The notes: generated by a model not told the origin, from the letters alone. Shown: positions 25,752 through 34,126, counted from the first letter of the stretch. The stretch: DNA of 64,000 bases from Reddybacter sp041277045 (GCA_041277045.1 JBGFSY010000001.1:124001-188000); one strand, 5' to 3'. Translations and numbers: made by a program.

Positions 25752-25832
25752 TTATAACGCCCGCCACACAGGCGAGCAACTTGTTGCGAGTCGAAGCCAA
25801 CGCAGTTGGCGGTGTGCTGGCGCTGGTTAAAT
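25752..25832 (-). other. attC recombination site of cassette 2
   Basis: Minus strand: R'' ATTTAAC, L'' CGCCAgCACAC, a central part with small hairpins, L' GTGTGGCG and R' GTTATAA. The L'' and L' arms pair except for one extra G in L'', the usual unpaired base that sets strand choice. R'' complements the start of cassette 2 (GTTAAAT). Length is 81 bases. R' departs from GTTRRRY at one position. Confidence 0.8.
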
Positions 25833-25839
25833 ACCATAC

Positions 25840-26154
25840 TTAGAACTCATTTATATTTTGTTCATTGTATTGCTCGCCCCATTTAACAACCTTTCCTTCT
25901 CTTAGTGTGACTTTATAAGTGCGCGCCCATGCTGATATTGCATGCTTCATTTTTTTATAAATCAAATACTCTTCAGCTGTATCGCCATCGACACTTCGAG
26001 AAACTGGGTTACCTAATATTTCTATTACTTCCGGCTTTGTCATGCCTAATTCAAGTTTATTAAACTGAGAAGCTGTTCCATAGATAGCAGCCTGACAGCC
26101 TGTCATAAATATTATGACCAGAAAAATTAGTGACCTTAAATTTTTTAGCTTCAT
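25840..26154 (-). CDS. Small lipoprotein, BamE/SmpA-like, in an integron cassette (cassette 2)
   Basis: The 104-residue protein has a lipoprotein signal peptide ending FMTGC, with Cys20 the acylation site. FNKLELGMTKPEVIEILGNP is the SmpA/OmlA-type motif also found in BamE, followed by a beta-rich part (EEYLIYKKM, TYKVTLREGKVVKWG). Small proteins of this fold sit in the envelope; a BAM role is not implied. An AAAAAGGAG ribosome site lies just after the attC of cassette 1 and 6-10 bases before the ATG. The stop lies a few bases before its own attC. Confidence 0.75.
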   Translation of the reverse strand: MKLKNLRSLIFLVIIFMTGCQAAIYGTASQFNKLELGMTKPEVIEILGNPVSRSVDGDTAEEYLIYKKMKHAISAWARTYKVTLREGKVVKWGEQYNEQNINEF

Positions 26155-26174
26155 TGAGATTTCTCCTTTTTGGT

Positions 26175-26261
26175 ATTTAACGCCGCCAACACGGGCGCGA
26201 AAAAGCGTAGCTTTTTTGCGTCCAGCACACGAAGTGTGCGATGTGCTTGGCCTTGTTATGC
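26175..26261 (-). other. attC recombination site of cassette 1
   Basis: Minus strand, 87 bases: R'' GCATAAC, L'' GCCAAgCAC, a central part with two hairpins (GCACACTTCGTGTGC and AAAAAAGCTACGCTTTTT), L' GTGTTGGC and R' GTTAAAT, which fits GTTRRRY. L'' and L' are complementary except for one extra G. R'' complements the start of cassette 1 (GTTATGC at 27012-27018). The stop codon of the cassette gene lies inside R'', a common cassette feature. Confidence 0.88.
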
Positions 26262-26996
26262 ATTTTTTATAACCTCAAGTACGACAGTGCCAAGCATTGA
26301 GCCTAAAGCGCCTAATGTTACAGCTGAAATAGCTGAGATTAAAATAGACCATATTGGGTGCTGTTTTATGAAAATAGCAATTCTATAAAAAAGAGGCCGC
26401 TTAATTTTCTTGATTTCTTTTTGCACCAATGACAGCATTTCATTCGAAACTGTTTCTTTGCGCATTCTTTCGCAGCAATCCGGGCAAACTATCGGGCTTG
26501 CACAAGAATGAATGATGTCTGTTTTTATGCCATTCATGTCAAATAGGCAACCTCGAGTTTCATCGTGAGTGAAATTGGTAGATTCAGAGTTAAGTGGTAT
26601 TCGACGATTACTTCGATTAAACAATAATGTTCCAGAGTAGAGAAGACGAAAGATAAGATTTTCTAGTGGTATGTTCGAATGATTTAATATTTCTTTCATT
26701 TCATGAAATGTGATTACAACTCTATTTCCACTTAACCGTCTCGCATACCAATTTTGTTCTAATGGAACATTTACAATACAGACGAGAAAATCACCCGAAA
26801 AATTTACTGGGAGAACGCCCTCTAAATTATTATCAGTAAACTCCCAATTTCTTCCATCAGAATCGTTTGTTAGCGAATAGTTTTGAATCTCACCTGTAAT
26901 TGAAATCAGCTTTGACTTTAAAGACTTTAATTTCTTTGTGTCAAAGCCTGCTGGCATATGCCCAACTGTGGCTATCGTAATTTTAGTTAAATCCAT
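26256..26996 (-). CDS. Predicted metal-binding membrane protein of unknown family, integron cassette 1
   Basis: The 246 residues begin with an alpha/beta part (ITIATVGHMPAGFDTKKLK, DFLVCIVNVPLEQNWYARRL, NRVVITFHEMKEI). A compact Cys/His cluster follows: HDETRGCLFDMNGIKTDIIH (144-163), then SPIVCPDCCERM (168-179). After a charged helix, one or two membrane segments lie at about 203-240 (WSILISAISAVTLGALGSML). The order of sensor-like domain, metal site and C-terminal membrane hairpin recalls phage-defence effectors, but that is only an impression and I do not know the family. The start lies 16 bases after the cassette boundary, and the stop TAA lies inside the attC R'' box. Confidence 0.65.
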   Translation of the reverse strand: MDLTKITIATVGHMPAGFDTKKLKSLKSKLISITGEIQNYSLTNDSDGRNWEFTDNNLEGVLPVNFSGDFLVCIVNVPLEQNWYARRLSGNRVVITFHEMKEILNHSNIPLENLIFRLLYSGTLLFNRSNRRIPLNSESTNFTHDETRGCLFDMNGIKTDIIHSCASPIVCPDCCERMRKETVSNEMLSLVQKEIKKIKRPLFYRIAIFIKQHPIWSILISAISAVTLGALGSMLGTVVLEVIKNA

Positions 26997-27024
26997 GTCG
27001 ATTCCATTGGTGCATAACAGCGAA

Positions 27025-27147
27025 TTATAAAGCCACTGGCTCTATAACACTTTGGCGCCTGTTCACAAGGAATGACGCAAAGATCATCAGCTTATTAGCT
27101 GTAAAAACAACAGGTTGGCGGTTTTCCAATAGTTGACGAACTGACAT
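27025..27147 (-). CDS. Candidate 40-residue peptide upstream of the cassette array
   Basis: A minus-strand ATG at 27147 with AAAGGA 10 bases upstream opens a 40-residue frame (MSVRQLLENRQPVVFTANKL, with a short hydrophobic middle MIFASFLV). It stops at 27025, just before the GTTATGC boundary of cassette 1. The ribosome site is the main support; nothing recognisable is encoded and it may be chance. Confidence 0.25.
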   Translation of the reverse strand: MSVRQLLENRQPVVFTANKLMIFASFLVNRRQSVIEPVAL

Positions 27148-27260
27148 ATAGGGCCATCCTTTGCTGTGATTATATTTTCCCTTGGCGCCTTATCTTATTC
27201 GAGCGCCCTTAATAATCAATGACTTATTGATTATTTTCCTGTAAACAAGAGCCAGTGGCT
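27031..27260. repeat. Gene-poor stretch with inverted repeats beside the cassette array
   Basis: AGCCACTGGCTCT at 27031-27043 returns as its reverse complement at 27248-27260, bounding about 200 bases. Each copy is itself nearly palindromic. Inside are two TTGGCGCCT copies (about 27051 and 27182) and a perfect 10-5-10 hairpin of AATAATCAAT at 27211-27235. The whole 26997-27460 gap has no solid gene. It could hold a decayed attC, an attI-like start of the array or a small mobile repeat. Confidence 0.45.
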
Positions 27261-27460
27261 CCTGATCTTGGGCTTAAGCACATATACAGCGCGGACAATT
27301 ACCGTGTATGACCACAGTAATTGTGAAATAAGGTCACGCCTCAGACTCAGGAAAGCCTTGTCATCAAGCAGCTTCAATTGCAGATGGCTGTCCAATTAAC
27401 TAACAATTAATTATATTTTTATGTATCAGCCAAAGTTGTGCTCAAATGCGTGCAACCCAA

Positions 27461-27802
27461 CTATCCGCAGCACTTCTTATATTTTTTACCGCTTCCGCAA
27501 TTGCAAGGCGCGTTACGTGCCGGAACCTTATCAATTTTAACCGTAGCCTTTTTGTTAAGAAGCGCGGTCAGTTCAGCAATCGACTCAACCGCATCTTGGC
27601 TGCCATCAATTTCAACCACGGCATACAACTGCGCTTCAGCCACCAAGGCTTCAACTTCTTGCTTACGCGCCTCACTGGTAACGACCAAGGCCAGCGGATA
27701 TTTTTTACTGCCGAATTTTCGGCTAGCGTTGACGTCACGACCATATTCAATGTGGTTCTCGCGCGCATCTTGACGACCCATGAAAAAGAATTTATCTGAC
27801 AT
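27461..27802 (-). CDS. SEC-C motif metal-binding protein (PBPRA1643-like)
   Basis: I take the ATG at 27802 (113 residues), because family members begin MSDKFFFxGRQDARENHI; the frame is open 12 codons further. The body VVTSEARKQEVEALVAEAQLYAVVEI is an alpha/beta unit. The C-terminus PCNCGSGKKYKKCCG is the SEC-C zinc motif (CxC-x8-CC), the same finger that ends SecA. The function is unknown; a role in stress or nucleic-acid binding has been suggested for such small proteins. It marks the return to core-like sequence after the accessory island. Confidence 0.85.
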   Translation of the reverse strand: MSDKFFFMGRQDARENHIEYGRDVNASRKFGSKKYPLALVVTSEARKQEVEALVAEAQLYAVVEIDGSQDAVESIAELTALLNKKATVKIDKVPARNAPCNCGSGKKYKKCCG

Positions 27803-27881
27803 GTAACAATCCAAATTGTTGTGAAAAATAATCTGCAACCAACTATATGTTGGTCACCACCAAAAAACCGACGTTTCGTGT

Positions 27882-29819
27882 CTAGCCCTCAAACGCCTCC
27901 GTCATCACCTCAAGCTCATCCTGCAAGGCCAGCCACTCTTCTTCCAGCATTTGCAGCGCGTTCTTGCCCTCGCCCTGGGCCTTCATGAGTTTATTCAGCT
28001 CCTGCACCGGTTTGTCAGTATAGAGGGCGGGATCGGCGAGTTTTTCTGCTAAATCTTCCAGGCTTTTTTCACACTTGGCCATTTGCTTTTCGAGGGCGGC
28101 AATTTTATTACGCAGGGGGGCGGCCTGTCGGCGGAACTCGGCCTGCAGGCGTTTTTGTTCTTGCCGATCGGGTGCTTTGCCAGCGGAACCAGGCGTAGTG
28201 TTTGCGCCCTGCCCATCGCCACCCTCTTGTGCACCGGTATCTAAGGGCCGAGGAGCGCTTTTAATCTGTAAACGTTGATAGTCGTCGAGGTCGCCATCAA
28301 AGGGTCGGACTTCGCCATGAGCAACCAGATAAAGCTCATCCACTACCGTGTGTAGTAAGTGGCGATCGTGAGAGACCACCACCACCGCACCGGGGAATTC
28401 TTGCAGGGCGAGGATCAGCGCTTCACGCATGTCGACGTCGAGGTGGTTGGTGGGCTCATCGAGCAACAATAAGTTGGGGCGCTCCCACACCAATAGCGCC
28501 AGGGCGAGGCGGGTTTTTTCGCCGCCGGATAGCGGGCCAACGGGGGCGAGTACCGCATCACCCCGAAAGCCGAAGGTGCCGAGGTAGTTGCGCAGTTCCT
28601 GCTCTTTCACGCCTTCGGCAATGCGCTGTAGGTGCAGCAAGGGGCTGGCGTCGAGGTCTAGCGCGTCGAGTTGTTGCTGGTCAAAATAGCCGACCTGTAA
28701 TTGGCGCCCCCGGTCGACATCGCCACTGACAGGCTCGATCACACCGGCGAGTAATTTCACCAGGGTCGATTTACCGGCCCCGTTGCGCCCCAGCAGGCCA
28801 ATGCGCGAACCCGGCAGCAAATTGATGTGGATATGTTTAAGGATGACAGTATCGCCATAACCGGCCTGCACCTGGTCAAAGCTAACCAGCGGTGAGCAGA
28901 GTTCGTCGGGCGCAAAGAATTTGAAATCAAAACCACTGGCGGCATGCATGGGTGCGGCGGCCTGGAGTTTTTCCAGGGCTTTTACGCGGCTCTGGGCCTG
29001 TCGTGCCTTGGTGGCCTGATAGCGAAAGCGGTCAACAAAGGCTTGCAGGTGGGCGCGCTGGCGTTGCTGTTTATCAAACACCGCTTGCTGCAGCATCAGG
29101 CGTTCGCCGCGCTGGCGCTCAAAGCTCGAGTAGTTGCCCGCGTAGGTATCTAAGACCGCGCCGTTGAAATGAATAATGCCGTCGACCAAATTGTCGAGAA
29201 ACTCCCGGTCGTGGGAGATCACAATCAAGGTGCCCGGGTAGCGCTTCAGCCAGCGCTCGAGCCAGACCACGGCCTCTAAGTCGAGGTGGTTGGTGGGTTC
29301 ATCGAGCAACAGTAATTCTGAGGGTTTGAGCAGGGCGCGGGCCAAATTGACCCGCATGCGCCAGCCACCGGAAAAGCTCGACACCGGCTGTTGCTGGGCC
29401 TCGTGTTCAAAACCCAAGCCGGCCAACAGTTGTGCGGCGCGGGGGCCCATGGAGTAGCCGTCGAGGGCTTCGTAGTCGTGGTGCCAGTGGGCCAGCACAT
29501 CACCCCCGGCGGCCTCGGCTTGTTCTTTTGCGGCTTCGAGGGTGCGGTATTCGCTATCGCCGTCGATGGTGTATTCGAGCACCGAGCTGGAGATGCTCGG
29601 GGTTTCCTGGTCGACACTGGAAATGCGCCAGTGCACGGGAAAGCCAATATCACCGGCATCGGCATGTAGTTCGCCCTTTAAGAGGGCAAATAGCGAGGAC
29701 TTGCCCGAGCCATTGGCGCCAATCAGGCCGATTTTTTGACCGGCGTGCACACGCAGGTTGGCGTCTTTTAACAGGCTTTTATTGCCGCGAATTAGCTCGA
29801 GGTTTTGCGCTGTAATCAT
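27882..29819 (-). CDS. ABC-F ATPase, YheS-like
   Basis: The 645-residue protein has two ATPase domains with no membrane segments. Walker A motifs are GLIGANGSGKSS (about 31-42) and GLLGRNGAGKST; signatures are SSFSGGWRMRVNLARAL and GPLSGGEKTRLALALL; each has LLLDEPTNHLD. Between them is the long linker typical of ABC-F, and a C-terminal coiled coil follows (EKQMAKCEKSLEDLAEKL). ABC-F proteins act on the ribosome E site to rescue or regulate translation; YheS is one of the four E. coli members. It follows ttcA by three bases and is likely co-transcribed. Confidence 0.9.
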   Translation of the reverse strand: MITAQNLELIRGNKSLLKDANLRVHAGQKIGLIGANGSGKSSLFALLKGELHADAGDIGFPVHWRISSVDQETPSISSSVLEYTIDGDSEYRTLEAAKEQAEAAGGDVLAHWHHDYEALDGYSMGPRAAQLLAGLGFEHEAQQQPVSSFSGGWRMRVNLARALLKPSELLLLDEPTNHLDLEAVVWLERWLKRYPGTLIVISHDREFLDNLVDGIIHFNGAVLDTYAGNYSSFERQRGERLMLQQAVFDKQQRQRAHLQAFVDRFRYQATKARQAQSRVKALEKLQAAAPMHAASGFDFKFFAPDELCSPLVSFDQVQAGYGDTVILKHIHINLLPGSRIGLLGRNGAGKSTLVKLLAGVIEPVSGDVDRGRQLQVGYFDQQQLDALDLDASPLLHLQRIAEGVKEQELRNYLGTFGFRGDAVLAPVGPLSGGEKTRLALALLVWERPNLLLLDEPTNHLDVDMREALILALQEFPGAVVVVSHDRHLLHTVVDELYLVAHGEVRPFDGDLDDYQRLQIKSAPRPLDTGAQEGGDGQGANTTPGSAGKAPDRQEQKRLQAEFRRQAAPLRNKIAALEKQMAKCEKSLEDLAEKLADPALYTDKPVQELNKLMKAQGEGKNALQMLEEEWLALQDELEVMTEAFEG

Positions 29820-29822
29820 CTC

Positions 29823-30683
29823 TCAGCCCGCCGTCAGATTGACGATGTCAATCTTGTCGGGATTAAAGTCCTCGGCATCCTCACCGCGCTGTAACTGCAG
29901 GCCGGTAAAGTCGAATAAACCGCTATCGGCCAATTGCGAGGGTGCGACATTTTTAATGGCGGAGAAAATTGTTTCCGTGCGACCGGGGTATTCTTTTTCC
30001 CACGTCTGCAGCATGTCTTTAATGACCTGGCGTTGTAAATTCTCCTGTGAACCACAGAGGTTACAGGGAATAATCGGGAATTCTTTGTACTCGGCCAGTA
30101 GCGCGAGATCGTCTTCGCGGCAATAGGCCAGGGGGCGTATGACGATATTCTTTTTGTCGTCACTCAATAGCTTCGGTGGCATGGCTTTGAGCTTGCCGCC
30201 GAAGAACATATTCAAAAATAGGGTTTCAATAATATCGTCGCGGTGGTGGCCGAGGGCAATTTTGGTGGCACCAATTTCCTGGGCAAAGCCGTAGAGGCTG
30301 CCGCGCCGCAGGCGCGAACAAAGGCCACAGAAGGTCTTATTCTCGGGCACCCGCTCGGTGACAATACTGTAGGTATCTTTTTCAAGAATATGAAAGGGCA
30401 CACCCTGTTCGGTGAGATATTCGGGCAGTACGTGCTCGGGAAAGCCCGGTTGTTTTTGGTCGAGATTGACCGCTACCAGCTCAAAATCAATCGGCGCCGT
30501 CTTCTGCAAATTGCGCAGTACCTCGAGCATGGCGTAGGAGTCTTTGCCCCCCGACAGACAGACCATCACCTTGTCGCCCGCTTCAATCATCTTGTAATCG
30601 GCAATCGCCGTGCCGACCTGGCGGCGCAGTCGTTTGTACAGCTTGTTCAGCTCGAGGCGATCTTTGCGGGGCTGGTGGGTCAC
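29823..30683 (-). CDS. ttcA: tRNA cytosine-32 2-sulfurtransferase TtcA
   Basis: The 286 residues contain the PP-loop SGGKDS at 44-49, which activates the target C32 with ATP. The iron-sulfur cluster Cys pairs are FCGLC (119 and 122) and CNLCGS (207 and 210). LGHHRDDIIETLFLNMFFGG and PLAYCREDDL are strongly family-specific. It puts sulfur on position 2 of C32 in certain tRNAs. It is first of a two-gene unit with the ABC-F gene, three bases apart, so both products may serve translation together. Confidence 0.96.
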   Translation of the reverse strand: MTHQPRKDRLELNKLYKRLRRQVGTAIADYKMIEAGDKVMVCLSGGKDSYAMLEVLRNLQKTAPIDFELVAVNLDQKQPGFPEHVLPEYLTEQGVPFHILEKDTYSIVTERVPENKTFCGLCSRLRRGSLYGFAQEIGATKIALGHHRDDIIETLFLNMFFGGKLKAMPPKLLSDDKKNIVIRPLAYCREDDLALLAEYKEFPIIPCNLCGSQENLQRQVIKDMLQTWEKEYPGRTETIFSAIKNVAPSQLADSGLFDFTGLQLQRGEDAEDFNPDKIDIVNLTAG

Positions 30684-30782
30684 AGGAATTACCTACGGGC
30701 TAAAAAGGGGCGCGCTATTGTAAAGCTTCGGCGCTGGACATACCAAGGGGAGTAGCACTTAAGACAATACGACGGGTGAGGC

Positions 30783-30817
30783 AATAAAAAACGGTGCTCT
30801 GATGGCGCCTTTTTTAA
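30783..30817 (-). terminator. Probable terminator after the DUF547 gene
   Basis: Minus strand: AAAAAAGGCGCC, a loop, GCACCG and TTTTTT. The A/T ends pair fully, and the G+C part pairs with one bulge and one mismatch. It sits about 20 bases after the stop codon of the DUF547 gene. Confidence 0.5.
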
Positions 30818-30833
30818 CTAAGCGAAGGGCGTA

Positions 30834-31655
30834 TTAGGGCGCATTAATGCGCCAGTCGTGGGTGTAGTCTATCTTGCCCTTGAAGCCCAGTAGATAGAGG
30901 GCATCACGATCACTGGCATAGCGGGCAAAAACCTTGAGTAATTTCTTATCGTCCTTGGCAAAATCCGCCTTATACCACTCGAAGAGTTTGGAGACATGCA
31001 GCTCACCATTTTCCAATTGCACCCCACGGGGATGCTCAACAAACTCATGGCCCGATTTTTTTAACAGTGCCCGGCTATTGGCGCTGGTGAAGGCCAGGGG
31101 CTGTAAATTGGGGCAGCCTAAGCCACCACAGGCAAGCCCGAAGTGCACCTTATGGTCTTGCCACAGAGGGCGTAGGATGCGGTGTTCAATATCATTGAGG
31201 GAGATGTTTTGCCCCGCCACACTGGCTATTTTTTTATCCCAGGGGCCTTTCATACCAGAACCACGGGGGCCGGGGATATTCTCGACACTGTCCACCGGAT
31301 AATTATCTAAAATCAGGTCCAGCGTCAGTGCATTGTAGAGATTCAACCAATAGGCTTTTTGCTCTGCCCGGCTGTACTCACGTGGGTCGAGGGCTGTATT
31401 AGTTTTAATATAGCGGTCTAACTGCTTGCGGTGCTTACGGCTAACATCGGCGTAGCGAAAACGGTTGATACCCGAGGCATGGTTGCTAATAACATAAATA
31501 TGTAGGATTGAATCGAGGGAAGAATGGTCAATCAGCCGTGTATTGTTTTCGCTACTTTTATTCCAAAGCGGCCAATAGTCAGAGCTGGGGGCAGCAACAC
31601 TCAAACCACTTGTCACCAGCAGCGCTACACACAGGCCCATCTTTAAAAACTTCAC
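30834..31655 (-). CDS. DUF547 family secreted protein
   Basis: I use the GTG at 31655 (273 residues) because GGGAG lies 6 bases before it; a TTG six codons upstream is inside that ribosome site. The signal peptide ends near SVAAPS. DUF547 features are clear: RAEQKAYWLNLYNALTLDLI (conserved Asn/Tyr core), the Gly-rich GPRGSGMKGPWDKKIASVAG, SLNDIEHRILRPLW, and HFGLACGGLGCPNLQPLAF with its Cys pair. Fold comparisons in the literature link the family to papain/transglutaminase-like enzymes, but activity is unproven. It is monocistronic and divergent from bioA. Confidence 0.88.
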   Translation of the reverse strand: MKFLKMGLCVALLVTSGLSVAAPSSDYWPLWNKSSENNTRLIDHSSLDSILHIYVISNHASGINRFRYADVSRKHRKQLDRYIKTNTALDPREYSRAEQKAYWLNLYNALTLDLILDNYPVDSVENIPGPRGSGMKGPWDKKIASVAGQNISLNDIEHRILRPLWQDHKVHFGLACGGLGCPNLQPLAFTSANSRALLKKSGHEFVEHPRGVQLENGELHVSKLFEWYKADFAKDDKKLLKVFARYASDRDALYLLGFKGKIDYTHDWRINAP

Positions 31656-31826
31656 GATATTCTCCCTTCTCAATCATTTTGTTGCCATCGGCTTCGCACT
31701 AAAAAACTACTCAACGAAGCGCAATCCTTGAGCCACCAATCTAACGTAGAGCCTTTGTTGTGGCTATGACGCCTGTCATACTATAAAAACCATCTATCCT
31801 CGATCCACGGAAGCACTTAACAAATC

Positions 31827-33122
31827 ATGAATTTGAAAAACCTGAGTGACCGCCAGATTCACGCCATCGACCAGGCCCACGTCTGGCACCCCTATTCGTC
31901 ACTGAGCCAGCCTCTGCCTACCTATCATGTGGCTTCCGCGAGCGGCGTACGCCTGCAGCTCGGCGATGGTCGGGAGTTGATTGACGGTATGTCGTCCTGG
32001 TGGTGCACCATTCACGGCTACAATCATCCTCAGTTGAACATAGCTGTGACCGCACAACTAGGGAAAATGTCCCACGTGATGTTCGGCGGCATTATTCACG
32101 AACCGGCTGCTCAGCTGGCACAACGTCTAGTAGACATTACACCGGAATCACTGAACAAAGTATTTTTCAGTGATTCCGGTTCAGTCAGCGTCGAGATAGC
32201 CATTAAAATGACCCTGCAATTTTGGCAGGCCAAGGGGCGAGCCGAGAAAAGCCGACTACTGACCTTAAGAAAGGGCTATCACGGTGACACTTTTGCAGCG
32301 ATGGCCGTCTGCGACCCCGAAACCGGCATGCACCACCTGTTTAACGAAGTACTGCAGCAACAAGTGTTTAGCGAGTCGCCCCGCTGCCGTTTTGGTGAAG
32401 ATTGGGGTCAGCAGTATCTCGCCGATTTCGAACAGCAACTGAGCACTCATAAAGACCAACTCGCCGCCGTCATATTAGAGCCCATCGTGCAGGGTGCCGG
32501 TGGCATGCATTTTTATTCGCCCGAGTATTTAAAGGGCGTGCGCGCCCTCTGCGACGAACACGATGTACTGTTAATTGCCGATGAAATTGCCACCGGCTTT
32601 GGCCGCACCGGCAAGCTCTTCGCCTGTGAATGGGCGGATATTAACCCCGACATTATGTGCGTTGGCAAAGCGTTGACAGGGGGCTATATGAGTCTTGCCG
32701 CCACCCTGTGCAACGATAAAGTCAGCGACGGCATCGGCGAAAGCGAAGCGGGTGTCTTTATGCACGGCCCCACCTTTATGGCCAACCCGCTGGCCTGCGC
32801 TGTGGCCAATGCCAGTATTGAGCTGCTGTTAGCATCAGATTGGCAGGGCAATATTGCGCGCATTGAAGCTCAGTTAGTTGAGCAACTCGCGCCCTGCAAG
32901 GCCTATAGCAGCGTGGCCGATGTGCGCGTATTGGGCGCAATTGGTGTGGTCGAAATGCATGAATTTGTCGACGTCGCCGCTCTGCAGAAACGCTTTGTCG
33001 AGGCCGGCGTGTGGATTCGCCCCTTTGCCAAACTGGTTTATGTAATGCCCGCTTTCAATATCGAGGCCGCCGACCTGAGTAGCCTAACAGCGGCAATTGT
33101 TGAGGTACTTAAAGCCGATTAG
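31827..33122 (+). CDS. bioA: Adenosylmethionine-8-amino-7-oxononanoate aminotransferase (biotin synthesis)
   Basis: The 431-residue PLP enzyme has the BioA N-terminus HVWHPYSS and DGMSSWWCTIHGYNHPQLN, whose Trp pair (58-59) lines the substrate site. SDSGSVSVEIAIKMTLQFW and KGYHGDTFAAMAVCDP follow, then the PLP Asp in LIADEIATGFGRTG and the Schiff-base Lys281 in CVGKALTGG. It makes 7,8-diaminopelargonate using S-adenosylmethionine as amino donor. No other bio gene is beside it. Its stop codon overlaps that of the convergent trpS by four bases. Confidence 0.95.
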   Translation: MNLKNLSDRQIHAIDQAHVWHPYSSLSQPLPTYHVASASGVRLQLGDGRELIDGMSSWWCTIHGYNHPQLNIAVTAQLGKMSHVMFGGIIHEPAAQLAQRLVDITPESLNKVFFSDSGSVSVEIAIKMTLQFWQAKGRAEKSRLLTLRKGYHGDTFAAMAVCDPETGMHHLFNEVLQQQVFSESPRCRFGEDWGQQYLADFEQQLSTHKDQLAAVILEPIVQGAGGMHFYSPEYLKGVRALCDEHDVLLIADEIATGFGRTGKLFACEWADINPDIMCVGKALTGGYMSLAATLCNDKVSDGIGESEAGVFMHGPTFMANPLACAVANASIELLLASDWQGNIARIEAQLVEQLAPCKAYSSVADVRVLGAIGVVEMHEFVDVAALQKRFVEAGVWIRPFAKLVYVMPAFNIEAADLSSLTAAIVEVLKAD

Positions 33123-34126
33123 GCCAGAGGACGGATACCCACTGCACCGCGCACCTTATCCATCAAGGGCTGACTGAGCGCCCTCGCCCTTTCGCCACCG
33201 GCCTGCAGAATCTCTTCTATTTCAGCCGGCGCATCGATTAAGGCCTGATAGCGCTCGCGGGCCGGCGCCAACTCGGCATTCACCAATGCAAATAATTGCT
33301 TTTTGGCCTCACCCCAGGCGATGCCCTTGGCGAATTCTTCGCGCATCGCAGCCGTTTGCTCAGGGCTAGCAAAGGCCTGCCAGATTTGAAACACCGAGGA
33401 ACTATCGGGGTCTTTCGGCTCACCCGGTTCCAGCAGGTTGGTTTTAATCTTATTGATGTGCTTTTTGAGCTGTTTTTCAGTGAGAAATAGCGGAATGGTA
33501 TTGCCGTAGCTCTTGCTCATTTTGCGGCCATCGAGGCCCTGCAATAAGGGCACATCATCATCGACCTGAGCTTGCGGCAAAGCAAAGTGCTCGCCGTAGT
33601 GGTGATTAAAACGCTGGGCAATATCGCGCGCCATTTCGACGTGTTGAATCTGGTCGCGACCGACCGGAATCTGGTGGGCGTTAAACATCAGTATGTCGGC
33701 CGCCATCAACACCGGATAGCTGAACAGGCCCATGGTAATGCCGAAATCGGCATCCTCCCCCGCTGCTTCATTATCTTGCACCGAGGCTTTGTAGGCGTGG
33801 GCGCGATTCATCAAACCTTTAGCGGCCATGCAGTTGAGGAACCACATCAGCTCGGGGATTTGTGGGATATCAGACTGGCGATAAAAAACCGCGTTGTCGG
33901 TATCCAGACCCAAAGCAATCCAGCTGGCGGCGATCTCCAGGGTCGAACGATGCACGTCATCGGGATTATTGCACTTGATCAGCGCATGATAGTCGGCAAG
34001 AAAATAGAAGGACTCAACATCGGTGCTTTTGCTAGCCTCAACGGCGGGACGAATAGCGCCCACATAATTGCCCAAATGAGGGGTGCCGGAGGTGGTAATG
34101 CCGGTGAGTATTCTCTGCTTGCTCAT
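33119..34126 (-). CDS. trpS: Tryptophanyl-tRNA synthetase
   Basis: The 335 residues carry the class I signatures: TSGTPHLGNYVGAI (HIGH-like, 12-25) and KMSKS at 202-206. The Trp-specific ADYHALI and the P(V)GRDQIQHVEMARDIA segment are present. It loads Trp onto its tRNA. Length and order match the bacterial short form. AGAGAG precedes the ATG. It converges on bioA with a four-base overlap of stop codons, so no terminator lies between them. Confidence 0.97.
   Translation of the reverse strand: MSKQRILTGITTSGTPHLGNYVGAIRPAVEASKSTDVESFYFLADYHALIKCNNPDDVHRSTLEIAASWIALGLDTDNAVFYRQSDIPQIPELMWFLNCMAAKGLMNRAHAYKASVQDNEAAGEDADFGITMGLFSYPVLMAADILMFNAHQIPVGRDQIQHVEMARDIAQRFNHHYGEHFALPQAQVDDDVPLLQGLDGRKMSKSYGNTIPLFLTEKQLKKHINKIKTNLLEPGEPKDPDSSSVFQIWQAFASPEQTAAMREEFAKGIAWGEAKKQLFALVNAELAPARERYQALIDAPAEIEEILQAGGERARALSQPLMDKVRGAVGIRPLA

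Larger units (their letters stand above)
25345..27018 (-). mobile_element. Integron gene-cassette array lacking an integrase (CALIN), at least three cassettes
   Basis: Three cassette starts are visible on the minus strand. Cassette 1 runs from G/TTATGC at 27018/27017 to 26181, cassette 2 from 26180 to 25758, and cassette 3 from 25757 to an undefined end. Each gene starts soon after the recombination point. The two attC sites have R'' boxes GCATAAC and ATTTAAC, which are the exact complements of the starts of cassettes 1 and 2, as expected when each attC belongs to a circularised cassette. All three genes point the same way and are A+T-rich. No integrase or attI is in the window. Confidence 0.82.

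Noticed and set aside
25738..25800. ATG at 25800 as start of the Cys-rich cassette gene
   Set aside because: It lies inside the attC hairpin; AAAGGAG before GTG 25737 matches the design of the neighbouring cassette.
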